Shown: piece by piece, positions 27,601 through 35,104 of the stretch
Layout of the letters: every line of letters begins with the position of its first letter
How positions within the stretch are numbered: position 1 is the first letter of the stretch
Assembly (NCBI RefSeq): GCF_043789415.1
Contig: NZ_JBDLLW010000001.1
Coordinates: 1,426,001-1,490,000, forward strand
Direction of reading: 5' to 3'
DNA: 64,000 bases
Source: Renibacterium sp043789415
GTDB taxonomy: Bacteria > Actinomycetota > Actinomycetes > Actinomycetales > Micrococcaceae
Program-made: the position numbers and the translations under genes
The notes under the pieces: model-generated
The model's input: only the letters and a program-made list of their open reading frames with translations
What the model was told of the DNA's origin: nothing
The model's database searches: none

Positions 27601-28699
27601 CCGCGGTCACCACGACACGGAAAGTCGCAGTAGTACTCACCCCGGGTTCGAGGGTGCCGCCAGCGCTGGCCGTTGCGCCGGTCCCCAGCCTGAAGGTGAC
27701 CGTTTTACTGCTCGCAGCATATTCCGCCCGGTCGTCAGCGGCAGCATCAGTGAAGGATCCCGCGCCGGCACCGGAAGAGATCTTGAGCGAACCGGGCTGG
27801 TACTGAGCTCCCGCCGGAACGACGTCCTGCAACACCGTCTCCGGCGCATTGAGCCCGCCGCCATTGTTGACCGCGACGCTGTATTCCAGCACGTCGCCGA
27901 CCTTTGCCGGGTTATTGCCGTTCAGGTTGGTGACGGTCTTATTCGCGATCAGGCAGGCGGCGTTGCCGAATTGGATGGCGTCCAGGAAGTTGCCGACGCT
28001 GGCGTTCCCGCCAGCCGACGAGATCGCCTCGAACTGGAAGCGCGTGGTGGTCTGACCGGCCGGAACAGTATAGATTCCGCTGTACTTGCCCCAGGCTGTA
28101 TTACCGTCGCTCAGCCGCTGCTGCTGGATGGGATTGCTCGTGGTGCCGATCTTGACCGCCATCACATCAGTGCCTTGCCTGCCCCTGTGGGCCAGTGACC
28201 ACTGGATGGTTTGCCCGGGAGTGGTCGGAATGTCCTGATAGAGCGCAGAAGCGAAGTTGGCGTTCAGCTCGACGAACTGACTACCCGATGAAGCGGGCAC
28301 ACCGTTGAAACCACTCTTCCAGAACTCGATCAGGCCGTCCGAGGCCGTGGTCTTCCAGCCAGGCACCGAGGATTGTGCGAAAAGCCCCCAGTTACCCGCC
28401 AAGACCGGTTGTTCAAAATCACCGTTGCTCAGGGTGATCGGAGTGGGGCAGCTGGTCGGATCCTGGGTGGCCGGCGGTGCCGCTAAGGGCGCTGGATCTG
28501 CCGGTGCCGCCACCGAGTTCTCAATCGTCGGAGTCACCAGGGAGGCCCCGAGCGAGAGGGTCAGCACGGCAATGGAGGCGACGACGGTGTGCGCCGCGCG
28601 TTTCACGATTGACCGGTTCCGAGAAGTAAAAAGCTGGCCGCTGAAAGGCGTTCTCCGCGCACTAGAAGTGCTGCCAGCCCGCTGATTTCGTGGTGTCAT
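18635..28699 (-). CDS. giant LPxTG cell-wall-anchored protein with about 26 DUF11-like repeats
   Basis: 3354 residues in a single open frame. It opens with a long signal peptide (hydrophobic VVASIAVLTLSLGASLV), followed by a jelly-roll/DUF642-like domain (TLSNGDFEQPVLAGNWGLF, then FVELNANFASALYQDIP). Two classical DUF11 domains are next, then 24 related repeats of about 113-118 residues. Most start with a K-x-A-G block and a DxNxxGxxDxGD loop and end with LAPG, SCTGSYTLTQ and V-x-NTATA. The loop resembles a calcium site. The C-terminus has LPNTG, a membrane helix and RRRNKS: a sortase signal. It should form a long stalk outside the wall. The ATG at 28699 is preferred; a GTG at 28735 is possible. 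No sortase gene is nearby. Confidence 0.92.
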   Translation of the reverse strand: MTPRNQRAGSTSSARRTPFSGQLFTSRNRSIVKRAAHTVVASIAVLTLSLGASLVTPTIENSVAAPADPAPLAAPPATQDPTSCPTPITLSNGDFEQPVLAGNWGLFAQSSVPGWKTTASDGLIEFWKSGFNGVPASSGSQFVELNANFASALYQDIPTTPGQTIQWSLAHRGRQGTDVMAVKIGTTSNPIQQQRLSDGNTAWGKYSGIYTVPAGQTTTRFQFEAISSAGGNASVGNFLDAIQFGNAACLIANKTVTNLNGNNPAKVGDVLEYSVAVNNGGGLNAPETVLQDVVPAGAQYQPGSLKISSGAGAGSFTDAAADDRAEYAASSKTVTFRLGTGATASAGGTLEPGVSTTATFRVVVTAAAAAGEINNKATMNYRDTLSNTVKTSTSQTVQTLVAAAADLQIAKALVTQTPVAGSPIQYKLTVTNNGPQAATGVTAVDVLPSSITGGSAQLDGGAACAVNGQTISCPIGTLAVGASQTITVNGTVAAAAAPGSTVTNTATVSGNEFDHVPANNTATTNTVLLNPALTVTKTAGALQDTNGSGRVDAGDTQLYSFLVRNTGNTVLNSVSVADPKIGTVSCPVATLAANATVTCTGSYQLSQADIDVASVTNSATASGTPPGGTAITSPPSQVTTPINTSSTLKLTKTAGAITDANGSGRTDAGDTIGYTFDVENTGATTLTTLSISDAKIPGVNCPVSTLAPGTKTSCTANYTLKQSDLDVGKVDNSATANAKNSSGQAVISNTSTASKPLPQISSFDFNKSASAPVDANASGRLDAGDTIGYSFTFRNTGTTMLSKATVADSLLGAISCPLAPLAPGDSVTCTANYTITQGDMNAGHRDNSATGTLTKPDNTSSTSSPSTTDTPLTGVGSLTFDKQQGTPVDSDGDGVIGKGDQIPYTFVVTNSGPLTLTGINVADSKVSRVDCPATTLAPSQTVTCTGSYLITQEDVDSGSVRNTAHANGKDPQNQDVNSADDSTNLPITQTPKISLLKKAGDLTDSNGDGRSGAGDSLNYSFTVTNTGNVTVDTVAVSDPKIPGISCPAVALAPGESTSCTGSLALSQADFDAGKVDNTATATAKSGGSTVTSNESTDSKALPLLDAITVEKSAGAPLDSNGSGRIDAGDTIGYSFLVTNTGNTTLSGVLVTDPKVTGLQCPATTLLPGNSVNCTASHTITQAEVDAGAVDNSATATGTPPGREATTSSPSTTSTPISQLDSLSLVKDSTGSVDSDGNGKINAGDTIPYTFVVKNTGTSTLQSVRIQDDKLSASCPAGALPPGSSVTCTGSYTLSQDDLNAGVVNNIATAYGTPQGGRPEVASDQSSKSVPIPQLSSLSLLKEARAVIDNNNNGRTDHGDFIPYTFTVSNTGTVALNTLSISDPKAGSVQCPVTELLPGAIATCTASYEILQADVDAGKVVNQATAHAEDPAGSPVTSNQSSVTTPTSTVASMTFDKRAATPTDVNNNGVTDAGDTIAYTFEVSNNGALTLSGLSISDPKVGQVNCPAGALSPGQTRLCTATYTLTQADVNNGAVQNTAHATATDPTGTAVDSPQDSTTTPILPQTELTLQKTAGPPQPAPGQSTVGAGGSVEYTFTVKNNSTVTIKNLAINDPLVTAVSCDLSQLDPGQSATCKGSYTLQTGDFNRGEVNNVATATGTAPDNSAVESLPDTANVPLVQLPSLSLEKTAGAIQHQNGGTSVRAGDVVPYTFKLKNTGNTTLHLLGVNDGLVGSVQCPVTDLQPGEETTCQAQYTITQADIDAGTILNRAKAFATPPSGDPITSPEDSATVDAHGEGKLSLDKEANAPADSNGTGRIDVGDTVAYRFELRNDGNVTLSDFSVIDPKIGTVTCPVNTLAPGASTSCTGSYTLTQDDVNTGKVDNTASASSQDPYGGTVGSADSTASVLVPQQNSLTIKKTAGQWNDANGNGLMDPGESIPYTFVVTNSGTTTLTGVVVNDGLIQNVSCPAPTLAPGASTSCTSSYLLKQTDVDKGFVFNSATASGSTPGGGSTTSPGSEVTTPIPAKAQLSFDKAASPVQDANSNGRVDAGDRIGYTFTVSNQGNVSIDFLAIADSIMNGISCPKDVLIAGEGMVCTKDYTITAADLDSGSVQNSASASGVDPSGKTVESNIDQTSTALSPTVGMTVEKSAASAVDVNGNGFVDAGDTIEYSFKVSNTGTVTMKGLAINDPLLGSAPISCPVADLPAGESTTCSGSYTLTQQNVDAGSVKNTATATATPPGTDVPVTSPPSNEVVVPIAPNNRLGILKKAGAPRDANNNGQIDPGETITYTFTVTNLGTTTVNSIAVADPLIPAATISCPVTTLAPQGVAECAANYPITAQNLDDGVVRNTATATGKATDGSDVVSPGSSTETPLAAADQLVISKAVVKQAGKDYQDSNGNNLPDVGETVAYSFTVINTGNTSLDNVVVSDPKLPAVNCPKSALAAGESITCQGIYALTQDDIDAGQLVNRARVAGTPPLGRPEINADSNEVTTPLPRASSVSLLKTLQSHGDVNGNTLTDAGDSLTYKFVVTNTGNTRVSDVKINDPLVTNTSCDKNALNPGETAECTGSLTVTQAQVNAGKIVNTATAKATGPDGEKTSPPSTVTVPTDSNPAVSLVKSVKSVQDSNGSGGINAGDTVNYLLRVSNIGTLTLSNPQIVEQLTGVSVSCPTGDVQPGASVDCEGSYTLTQADIDAGEVINTATATASAPIPGSGGTQTVTSPRASVEQPLLRNNQLELQKTVSGIVDVNANGKTDTGDQIKYSLVASNQGNTTLKNVKVVDELLPGLNCTVATLEPGKTLECSGVYTLKQSDVDAGVAINRATATATAPDNSELSSVDSVNTPTANDAALNLKKTHEAPVDANNNGQIDVGETVKFNFTISNSGSVSIKGIALEDPMLAGQLNCESTLLAPGASMNCSGTYTITQRDIENGSIVNTARVDGVKPDNSTVPPAEATDTVVLDRKPALSFVKSITGTHDLNHDGRLASGDSIDYRFTVKNSGNVSLTGVGVADAKLAAAGVRISCPSTDLAPGASVDCTASYPISQADADAGKVVNTAQASAQFGDTTIDSVESAATQLLTVRDGLSLQKKIGGTKDLNRNGKLDAGDTIEYLFTVSNTGTRTVTGVVVNDPLVKVSCPETSLAAGASTICSASYPVTQADVDSGSVKNTATASGKTPDGKPIVSDPDSVTENLNPAPGLQLVKKAGAVQDANRNGRKDAGDTISYSFTLSNTGNTTLLKVSVIDQMLSRAGVRVNCSVPVLAPGSSVTCSSEPYRITAADVLAGAVSNTATATGGSSNGNPPVVSPPSSTKTSLDAKVKPLPNTGVDNIWLFGLGGAVLLIGILLVVLGAYRRRNKS

Positions 28700-28809
28700 C
28701 TGCCCTCGTCCGTCTCTGCGTCTGATCTCCCCCACGAGCCTCAGCTACCTGGCACGATATTATCCTAAGCATCCGCTAAGCCCTAGCAACAAAGCTTGCG
28801 ACAAAGACT

Positions 28810-29178
28810 TCAGCCCTTGGACTCTTTTCGAGCCGCGGCCTCCACCACTTCATCGAGGTCGTCCTGGCTCAGGGTTTCGCGGTGCAGGTGCTTGGTGCGA
28901 TAACCAGCCCGGCCCACCATATGAGCTGAGACGGGCACGGTGAGCAACTGAAAGATCCAAGCGATTAGCAGAACCGGCAGCACTTCCCAGCGCCGCAATT
29001 GCAGGGCCATCGCCAGCAGCAGCAGGAACAGGCCGAGCACCTGGGGCTTGGTCGCGGCGTGCATCCGGCTCATCAGATCGGGAAAGCGGATCAGACCAAT
29101 GGCGGCGGCGAGTGAGAGCAGCACGCCGATCACAATGCAGACCGCAGACACCAGATCTAAGACGTCGTTCCCGCTCAA
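28810..29178 (-). CDS. mnhG: Mrp Na+/H+ antiporter subunit G
   Basis: 122 residues, three hydrophobic segments, with the MnhG/PhaG pattern (AAIGLIRFPDLMSRMHAATKPQVLG). Last gene of the mnhABCDEFG operon. Its start overlaps the stop of mnhF. It is a small accessory subunit of the multi-protein antiporter that expels Na+ in exchange for protons. The C-terminal tail is unusually charged. Confidence 0.93.
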   Translation of the reverse strand: MSGNDVLDLVSAVCIVIGVLLSLAAAIGLIRFPDLMSRMHAATKPQVLGLFLLLLAMALQLRRWEVLPVLLIAWIFQLLTVPVSAHMVGRAGYRTKHLHRETLSQDDLDEVVEAAARKESKG

Positions 29179-29462
29179 CTCTTTCTCCGATCCGAGACAT
29201 AGCGTGCCACCGTCACCGAGCCGATGAAGCCGATCACGGTGAGCGCCACCAGTAACGGCAAGTTGTTCAGATGCTTATTGAGCGCCATATCGGTGGCCAG
29301 TGCAGCAGAAAAAATCGCCAGCAGAACATCCGCCGCGAGCACCCGGTCGAGCAGTGAGGGCCCCACCGCAATACGATAGATGGCACCCAGTGCAGCCAAG
29401 CTGAGCACTACTCCGACAATCCAGAACACCGCCGTCATGAGCGGTACACCGAAGATCATCAT
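29175..29462 (-). CDS. mnhF: Mrp antiporter subunit F
   Basis: 95 residues, three membrane helices, with the MnhF signature RIAVGPSLLDRVLAADVL in the first loop. It overlaps mnhE and mnhG by four bases on each side (ATGA type). A structural membrane subunit of the Mrp complex. Confidence 0.93.
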   Translation of the reverse strand: MMIFGVPLMTAVFWIVGVVLSLAALGAIYRIAVGPSLLDRVLAADVLLAIFSAALATDMALNKHLNNLPLLVALTVIGFIGSVTVARYVSDRRKS

Positions 29463-30034
29463 GAGACCACCTCGCCCTTGCTCTTTAGCTGAGTTGCCGA
29501 CTCGGCGCGCAGCGCGGCAAGCTCCGCTTTGCTCCCCATCACCCGGATCAGCCAGGCTTCCGCAGCCCGCACCTCTTGACGTACTTTCTGCACTTCCTCG
29601 GGGGTGCTCACATTGAGCACGTGCAGATACAAAGTCGACGTCGACCGGTCCACCTCAACCACCAAGGATCCCGGGATTAGCGAGATCACATGGCTGGTTG
29701 CGGTGACCATCAGATCGGAGTGGCTGCGCAGCGGCACCGCGACCACGGCATTGGTGATCCGGGGCCCCCGGGTCAGGGCGAAATACGCCACCTGGGCACT
29801 TGCCTTGACGACTTGCCAGAGGAAAACCGCCGCATAGCCGAGAAAGTAGAAGGGGTTGAACCGGCCGCTCAGTTCCACCGGGGGCAGGTAGAAAAGCCTG
29901 GTGATCAGCAGGGCGAGCAGAGCACCGAAGATCAAGTTACCCGGGCTGAAATCACGCCAGAGCGCGGCCCAGACCAGCACGAGCCAGATCAGCAGCGGCA
30001 ATTCCTGTTTAAAGGAGATCGGTTTGCGGCTCAT
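29459..30034 (-). CDS. mnhE: Mrp antiporter subunit E
   Basis: 191 residues. Family marks are LVLVWAALWRDFSPGNLIFGAL at the start and SLIPGSLVVEVDRSTSTLYLHVL in the C-terminal soluble domain. It has two or three N-terminal helices. The ATG overlaps the mnhD stop. The C-terminal tail after about residue 150 (EEVQKVRQEVRAAEAWLIRV) is a charged helix. Confidence 0.93.
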   Translation of the reverse strand: MSRKPISFKQELPLLIWLVLVWAALWRDFSPGNLIFGALLALLITRLFYLPPVELSGRFNPFYFLGYAAVFLWQVVKASAQVAYFALTRGPRITNAVVAVPLRSHSDLMVTATSHVISLIPGSLVVEVDRSTSTLYLHVLNVSTPEEVQKVRQEVRAAEAWLIRVMGSKAELAALRAESATQLKSKGEVVS

Positions 30035-31614
30035 GGCTTCACCCCCGTGTCGGCGTTCTGCTCAAGCGCGGCCACGCCTTCGTCGCCCAGCACGGCGTGC
30101 ACGTAGCTGGTGCGCTGCAACATCTCCTGAGCGGAAGCATCCGCCAATTGCACGAGCGGGCCGGCGAAGACGGTGAGCAGCAGGCCCATTCCCACCAGGC
30201 CGATGGTCGGCCCCACCATCATCCGGGGCAGCACGGTCTTGGTTCCGTTGGAGGAGCCCGCGAGCAGCACCGGATCGGGGAACTCGGCGTCTTCAGGACG
30301 GCGCCAGAAGGCTCTGTTCCAGACCCTCGCAATGGCCAGCAGGGTGAGCAGGCTAACCGCTACCCCACCCGCCACCAGCACCCAGGCCAGTGGAGTGCCC
30401 AGATCGACGCCGGCCTGGAGCAGCCCGACCTTGCCCAGGAAGCCGGAGAAGGGCGGGATTCCCGCCAGGTTCATCGCCGGGATGAAGAACAGGAACGCCA
30501 GCAGCGGGGAGAGCTTCGCCAGCCCGCCCAGACGCTCGATCGAGGTGGTGCCACCACGTCGTTCAACCAAACCGGTGACCAGGAAAAGACTGGTCTGCAC
30601 CGTGATGTGGTGGATCACGTAGTAGACCGCGGCACCCAGACCGATTTTCGAGGAGAGCGCGAGCCCGAAAACCATATAACCGATATGACTGACCAGGGTG
30701 AAGGAGAGCAGACGTTTGATATCGGTCTGCGCTATGGCGCCCAGGATGCCGACCACCATGGTCAGCAGCGCCACCACCATGAGCAGATTATTCAGATCCT
30801 CGCTGGGGAACAGTAGCGTCTCAGTGCGCACCATGGCGTAAACGCCCACTTTGGTCAGCAAGCCGGCGAACACCGCGGTCACCGGAGCAGGTGCCGTCGG
30901 ATAGGAGTCAGGCAGCCAGAAAGACAGCGGGAAGACGGCTGCCTTGATGCCAAAGGCGATCAACAGCATGAGGTGCAGCAAGGTCTGCGTACCGGGGTCC
31001 AGATGCGCCAGTTTGACCGCGAGATCAGCCATGTTGATGGTCCCGGTGGCGCCGTAGATCATCGCGATGGCGATCAGGAACAGCAAGGAGGAGACCACGC
31101 TGACCACCACATAAGTCACTCCCGCGCGCACCCGCGGTCCGGTGCCGCCCAGCGTCATTAAGACATACGAAGCAGTGAGCAGGATCTCGAAGCCGACGTA
31201 GAGGTTGAAGAGATCGCCGGAAAGGAAGGCATTGGAAACACCCGCCATCAAGATCAGATAGGTCGGGTGGAAGATCGAGACCGGGCCTTCGGAGTCGCCA
31301 TCGGCAGCACCCTGCCCAGTAGCATAGATCAGCACTGCGAGCCCCACCGCTGAGGAGACCACGAGCATCAGCGAGGAGAATTGATCCACTACCAGCACGA
31401 CACCGAAGGGCGGCATCCAGGCGCCGAGTTTCACCGCGACGGTGCCGCCGTCCCAGACCTGGGCGAGCAGGCTGATTTCCAGCAGCAAGGTGATGCTGAG
31501 CAATGCGATGCTGACCGTCTGCTGAGCCTTGGGGTGCCTGATCAGCATGAAGGTCAGGGCCGCGCCGAAGATCGGCAAGACGACGGCGAGCGGGGTCAGG
31601 TCGGTGAAGTTCAC
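30031..31614 (-). CDS. mnhD: Mrp antiporter subunit D
   Basis: 527 residues, a polytopic proton-pumping subunit of the NuoM/NuoN family. About 14 helices, with YVGFEILLTASYVLMTLG (the helix-5 glutamate), AAVFPLSFWLPDSYPTAPAP and the broken-helix region FTLVSHIGYMVFG. The start is GTG, overlapping the mnhC stop (GTGA). With MnhA it forms the ion path of the complex. Confidence 0.94.
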   Translation of the reverse strand: MNFTDLTPLAVVLPIFGAALTFMLIRHPKAQQTVSIALLSITLLLEISLLAQVWDGGTVAVKLGAWMPPFGVVLVVDQFSSLMLVVSSAVGLAVLIYATGQGAADGDSEGPVSIFHPTYLILMAGVSNAFLSGDLFNLYVGFEILLTASYVLMTLGGTGPRVRAGVTYVVVSVVSSLLFLIAIAMIYGATGTINMADLAVKLAHLDPGTQTLLHLMLLIAFGIKAAVFPLSFWLPDSYPTAPAPVTAVFAGLLTKVGVYAMVRTETLLFPSEDLNNLLMVVALLTMVVGILGAIAQTDIKRLLSFTLVSHIGYMVFGLALSSKIGLGAAVYYVIHHITVQTSLFLVTGLVERRGGTTSIERLGGLAKLSPLLAFLFFIPAMNLAGIPPFSGFLGKVGLLQAGVDLGTPLAWVLVAGGVAVSLLTLLAIARVWNRAFWRRPEDAEFPDPVLLAGSSNGTKTVLPRMMVGPTIGLVGMGLLLTVFAGPLVQLADASAQEMLQRTSYVHAVLGDEGVAALEQNADTGVKP

Positions 31615-32051
31615 TGCTTACCCCTTCCTTTTGTCGTCTCATCGAATTCCGTGGTCTCCAACGGGATCTCCACGTCCTCTTCGGCATCGAAGCTGGGCTG
31701 GTTGGCCACCCTGCGGTCTTCGAGGTCGTCCTGGACTTCGTCCTGGCGGGCCAGGATCCAGGTCCGGTAGATGATGCCGAGCATGAAAGCGGTCACCGCG
31801 AAGGAGATCACGATCGAGGTCAGGATCAGCGCTTGCGGCAGCGGATCGTTATATTCCCCGGGCTGAATATCTTTATCGAAGAGCGGTGCGAGAGCGGCGT
31901 AACCGCCGGTGGTGAGCAGCAGCAGGTTGGTGCCGTTGGCGAGCAGCATAAGACCCATCAGCACCCGGGTCAGACTGCGCTCCAGCAACAGGTAGATGCC
32001 GACGGCGTAGAGCACTCCCATCACGAGCAGCAGGGTCAGATTGACGCTCAC
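31611..32051 (-). CDS. mnhC: Mrp antiporter subunit C
   Basis: 146 residues, NuoK-like, three helices (LLLVMGVLYAVGIYLLLER; LMGLMLLANGTNLLLL; QALILTSIVISFAVTAFML). Typical MnhC is shorter; here an acidic C-terminal tail of about 40 residues follows the last helix. GTG start overlapping the mnhA stop. Confidence 0.93.
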   Translation of the reverse strand: MSVNLTLLLVMGVLYAVGIYLLLERSLTRVLMGLMLLANGTNLLLLTTGGYAALAPLFDKDIQPGEYNDPLPQALILTSIVISFAVTAFMLGIIYRTWILARQDEVQDDLEDRRVANQPSFDAEEDVEIPLETTEFDETTKGRGKQ

Positions 32052-34975
32052 TCAGCCCTCACCTCCTGCTCTTCTAGAGTGCCGAGTTCTTCGCGTTCAT
32101 CGATCTCGGCACCCAGGCTGCGCAAAACATCGAGCACTAGGCCGACCACCACCAGATAGACCCCGATATCGAAGAGTGTCGAGCTGACAAATTTGATGTG
32201 ACCCAGCACCGGGAGGGTGATATCCACGATGAAGCTCTGAAAGATCTGACCGCCGAAGAACAGCGGCAAGCCGCCGGAGAGAGCGGCCACGCCGAGGCCC
32301 GAGCCGAGCAGCGCACCGGCACTGATCGGGGTTGCTTCGGCCAATTCCACCCGGCCCCCGGCCAAATATCGAATGGTGAGCGCCAGCCCCGCCATCAGCC
32401 CACCGGCGAAACCGCCACCGGGGAAGTTGTGCCCAGCGAGCAGCAAGTACACCGAGAAGATCACCATGGAGTGGAAGATCAGCCGAGTCACCACTTCGAA
32501 GATGATGGAGCGCCGCTCCGGGGCCAGAGTGCGCCCAGCCACCAACCAGACATCACGGCTCGCGGTGGCGAAACGCCGGGCCAAAGTGAGGGCAGCGGCG
32601 TCACGAACGCCGTCCTCCGGATGCTCCGGACGACGTCCCACGCTGCCGCTTTCAATCCCGGCGGCCCGAGGCAGCGCGCGCCCCCGATTGTGCACGAAGA
32701 TCAAGCTGGCTACCCCGGTGGCAGCGATCGCCAGTACCGAGATTTCACCGAAGGTGTCCCACGCCCGGATGTCGACCAGGGTGACATTGACGATATTCAG
32801 CCCCCCACCTTGGCCGTAGGCGAGTTCTGGGAAGTTCAGCGAGACCGGAAGATCAACCCTTGACCCCAGTGCGACGAGCGCCACCACGACCATGGTGGCT
32901 CCGAAGGCGATGCCGATCAGCATGCGCAGCAAACGGTGCGAGCCAGTCGTGCGATTGCGCAGTTCCGGTGGCAGGGAGCGCATCGCGAGCACGAAGGCCA
33001 CCAGGATGATGGACTCCACCAGCATCTGAGTGAGCGCCAGGTCTGGCGCCCCCTGGAAAGCGAAGATGAGCGCAATCCCGTAGCCGGTGACCGAGACCAT
33101 GAGAACCGCGAGGAAACGCTTATTGGCGCGAGCAGCGGCTAGGGCGCCGATCACGATGAGCACCGCTGCGACGGCCTGAGCGGGCGAACCGGGATCGATC
33201 AGATAGAGCTCGGGCAGCGGACGTCCGGAGAGCACGATGGCGACGATATTGACCACTACGGCGGTGGACAGAATGACCGCGAGGTAGAAGAACAGCGAAC
33301 CGCGCTGGGTGCGACCGGTGATCCAGACCGCGGTGTCATCGAGCGCTCCGATGATGTTCCGGTAACCCTTCTCGGCGTCGATCAGCGGGTACAGCCGATC
33401 CTGAACGCGCCCCACTCGGTCTCGGGCCAGGAAGAGCAGCACACCGAGCCCAATCGCGATGGCACTCATTCCGAGCGCCGCATTGAATCCGGAGAACGCC
33501 GCGAGATGCGGGGTTTCCTCACCGTGGAATTGCTCCACATAGGGCTCGATCCAATGTTCGATCGGCCCCGGCCAGAGGCCGTACAGCACACTGAGCAGGG
33601 CCAGGATCGCGGGGGCCGCCAGGAATTCCGCCGGTACCTTCTTAAAGACCGTGGACATGCCCTTGGCCTTTCGAGCGAAGCCTCCCCAGAGGAAACGCGC
33701 GCTGTAGGCGAAAGTGAGGGCAGAGCCGATCACTACAGCCGCCAGCAGCCATGGATTCCCGTAGTCCAAGAGCGCCTCGAACACCGATTCCTTGGTCACG
33801 AAGCCGGCGAGCAAGGGAATGCCCGCCATGGAGGCCGCGCCGAGCGCTGCCACTACTCCGAGCGCCGGCGCTGACTGGAAAACTCCGGAGAGCTTGCGGA
33901 TATCCCGGGTGCCGCTCTGGTGGTCGATGATCCCGACCACCAGGAACAAGGTCGCCTTGAAGAGGCCATGCGCCAGCAGCAGTGCGAGGCCTGCCGTCGC
34001 GGCTTCCGGGGTGCCCAGCCCGACCACCAGGGTGAGCAGGCCGAGCTGGCTCACCGTGCCGTAGGCCAGGATCAGCTTGAGATCGTATTGCCTGAGCGCT
34101 CGCCAGCCACCGACCAGCATGGTGGCCAGGCCGAGAGTCAGGATCGTCGGCTGCCAGAATGGCGTCTCGGAGAACGCCGGAGCGAGCAGCGCGATCAGAT
34201 AGATGCCGGCCTTGACCATTGCCGCGGCGTGCAGATAGGCGCTCACCGGCGTCGGCGCAGCCATCGCGCCGGGCAACCAGAAGTGGAAGGGCACGAGTGC
34301 GGATTTACTCACCGCACCGATCAGGACCAGCAAGATGGCGACGTCGACCACGGTGCCGGTCGGCGGATGCTCCAGGAGCTGCGAGATCCGGTAGCTTCCA
34401 GCACTCTGGCCGATCATCACCAAGCCGAGCAGCATGGTCAGGCCGCCGAAGGTGGTCACCATCAATGCCTGCAGAGCGGCCCGGCGAGCCGCGATGCGAG
34501 TCCGCGAATAACCGATCAGCAGATAGGAGAGGATCGTGGTGAGTTCCCAAAAGATGAAGAGCAGGATCAGATCGTCGGAGACCACCAAGCCGAACATCAC
34601 CCCGGCGAAGCCCAGCAGCTGGGCACCGAAACCGGCCCCATGAGCTTGGAAAGCGCCGTCGTTCGCCTTGAAATAACGGGCGCAATAAGCCAATACCAGC
34701 GCCCCGACGCCGAGTACCAGAAGCGAGACGACCCAGCTGAGCGCGTCCATCCTGAAGGCCAGTTCCATGCCGAAATCCGGGATCCATGGCACGGTTTCGG
34801 TGGGAAGATCTCCGGAGTAGACGGCATCGTGCTGGCTGAGCAGCCAGATGAAGGAACCGGCGGGCACGGCGGCTAGCAGATAGAAGCTATTGCGGCCGAA
34901 ACGCCGGAAGAAAAAAGGCGCGATAAATGCCATCACAAAGTGAATGGCAAGAATCACTAGCACGATCGGCTCCAC
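32048..34975 (-). CDS. mnhA: Mrp antiporter subunit A fused to subunit B
   Basis: About 975 residues. The N-terminal part is NuoL-like (FWELTTILSYLLIGYS, SALVPFHFWLPGAMAAPTPV, GIPLLAGFVTKE). The DUF4040/MnhA C-domain follows (GYGIALIFAFQGAPDLALTQ), then an MnhB domain with the GHNFPGGGFAGGLMAG motif. The A-B fusion explains why no separate mnhB exists. First gene of the seven-function operon, reading towards 28.8 kb. The start is unclear: GTG codons at 35026, 34975 and 34963 are all possible. 34975 fits the usual N-terminus just before the first helix. Divergent from the MFS gene. Confidence 0.92.
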   Translation of the reverse strand: MEPIVLVILAIHFVMAFIAPFFFRRFGRNSFYLLAAVPAGSFIWLLSQHDAVYSGDLPTETVPWIPDFGMELAFRMDALSWVVSLLVLGVGALVLAYCARYFKANDGAFQAHGAGFGAQLLGFAGVMFGLVVSDDLILLFIFWELTTILSYLLIGYSRTRIAARRAALQALMVTTFGGLTMLLGLVMIGQSAGSYRISQLLEHPPTGTVVDVAILLVLIGAVSKSALVPFHFWLPGAMAAPTPVSAYLHAAAMVKAGIYLIALLAPAFSETPFWQPTILTLGLATMLVGGWRALRQYDLKLILAYGTVSQLGLLTLVVGLGTPEAATAGLALLLAHGLFKATLFLVVGIIDHQSGTRDIRKLSGVFQSAPALGVVAALGAASMAGIPLLAGFVTKESVFEALLDYGNPWLLAAVVIGSALTFAYSARFLWGGFARKAKGMSTVFKKVPAEFLAAPAILALLSVLYGLWPGPIEHWIEPYVEQFHGEETPHLAAFSGFNAALGMSAIAIGLGVLLFLARDRVGRVQDRLYPLIDAEKGYRNIIGALDDTAVWITGRTQRGSLFFYLAVILSTAVVVNIVAIVLSGRPLPELYLIDPGSPAQAVAAVLIVIGALAAARANKRFLAVLMVSVTGYGIALIFAFQGAPDLALTQMLVESIILVAFVLAMRSLPPELRNRTTGSHRLLRMLIGIAFGATMVVVALVALGSRVDLPVSLNFPELAYGQGGGLNIVNVTLVDIRAWDTFGEISVLAIAATGVASLIFVHNRGRALPRAAGIESGSVGRRPEHPEDGVRDAAALTLARRFATASRDVWLVAGRTLAPERRSIIFEVVTRLIFHSMVIFSVYLLLAGHNFPGGGFAGGLMAGLALTIRYLAGGRVELAEATPISAGALLGSGLGVAALSGGLPLFFGGQIFQSFIVDITLPVLGHIKFVSSTLFDIGVYLVVVGLVLDVLRSLGAEIDEREELGTLEEQEVRAE

Positions 34976-35104
34976 CTGTTGGATGCGGTCGGTCGGATTA
35001 TCTATTCTAGCAATGGGTTGCCTCACCGAATGACCTTCGAGTTCTCTACGAGTTATTCGTGGAACTTCTCCGAGTTGACCTCAGTCGCCTGTAGCATTCA
35101 CGGT

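Noticed and set aside
18642..28685. Many long open frames on the plus strand opposite the giant surface gene
   Set aside because: They mirror the repetitive minus-strand gene; they have no ribosome sites or domains and repeat with its period.
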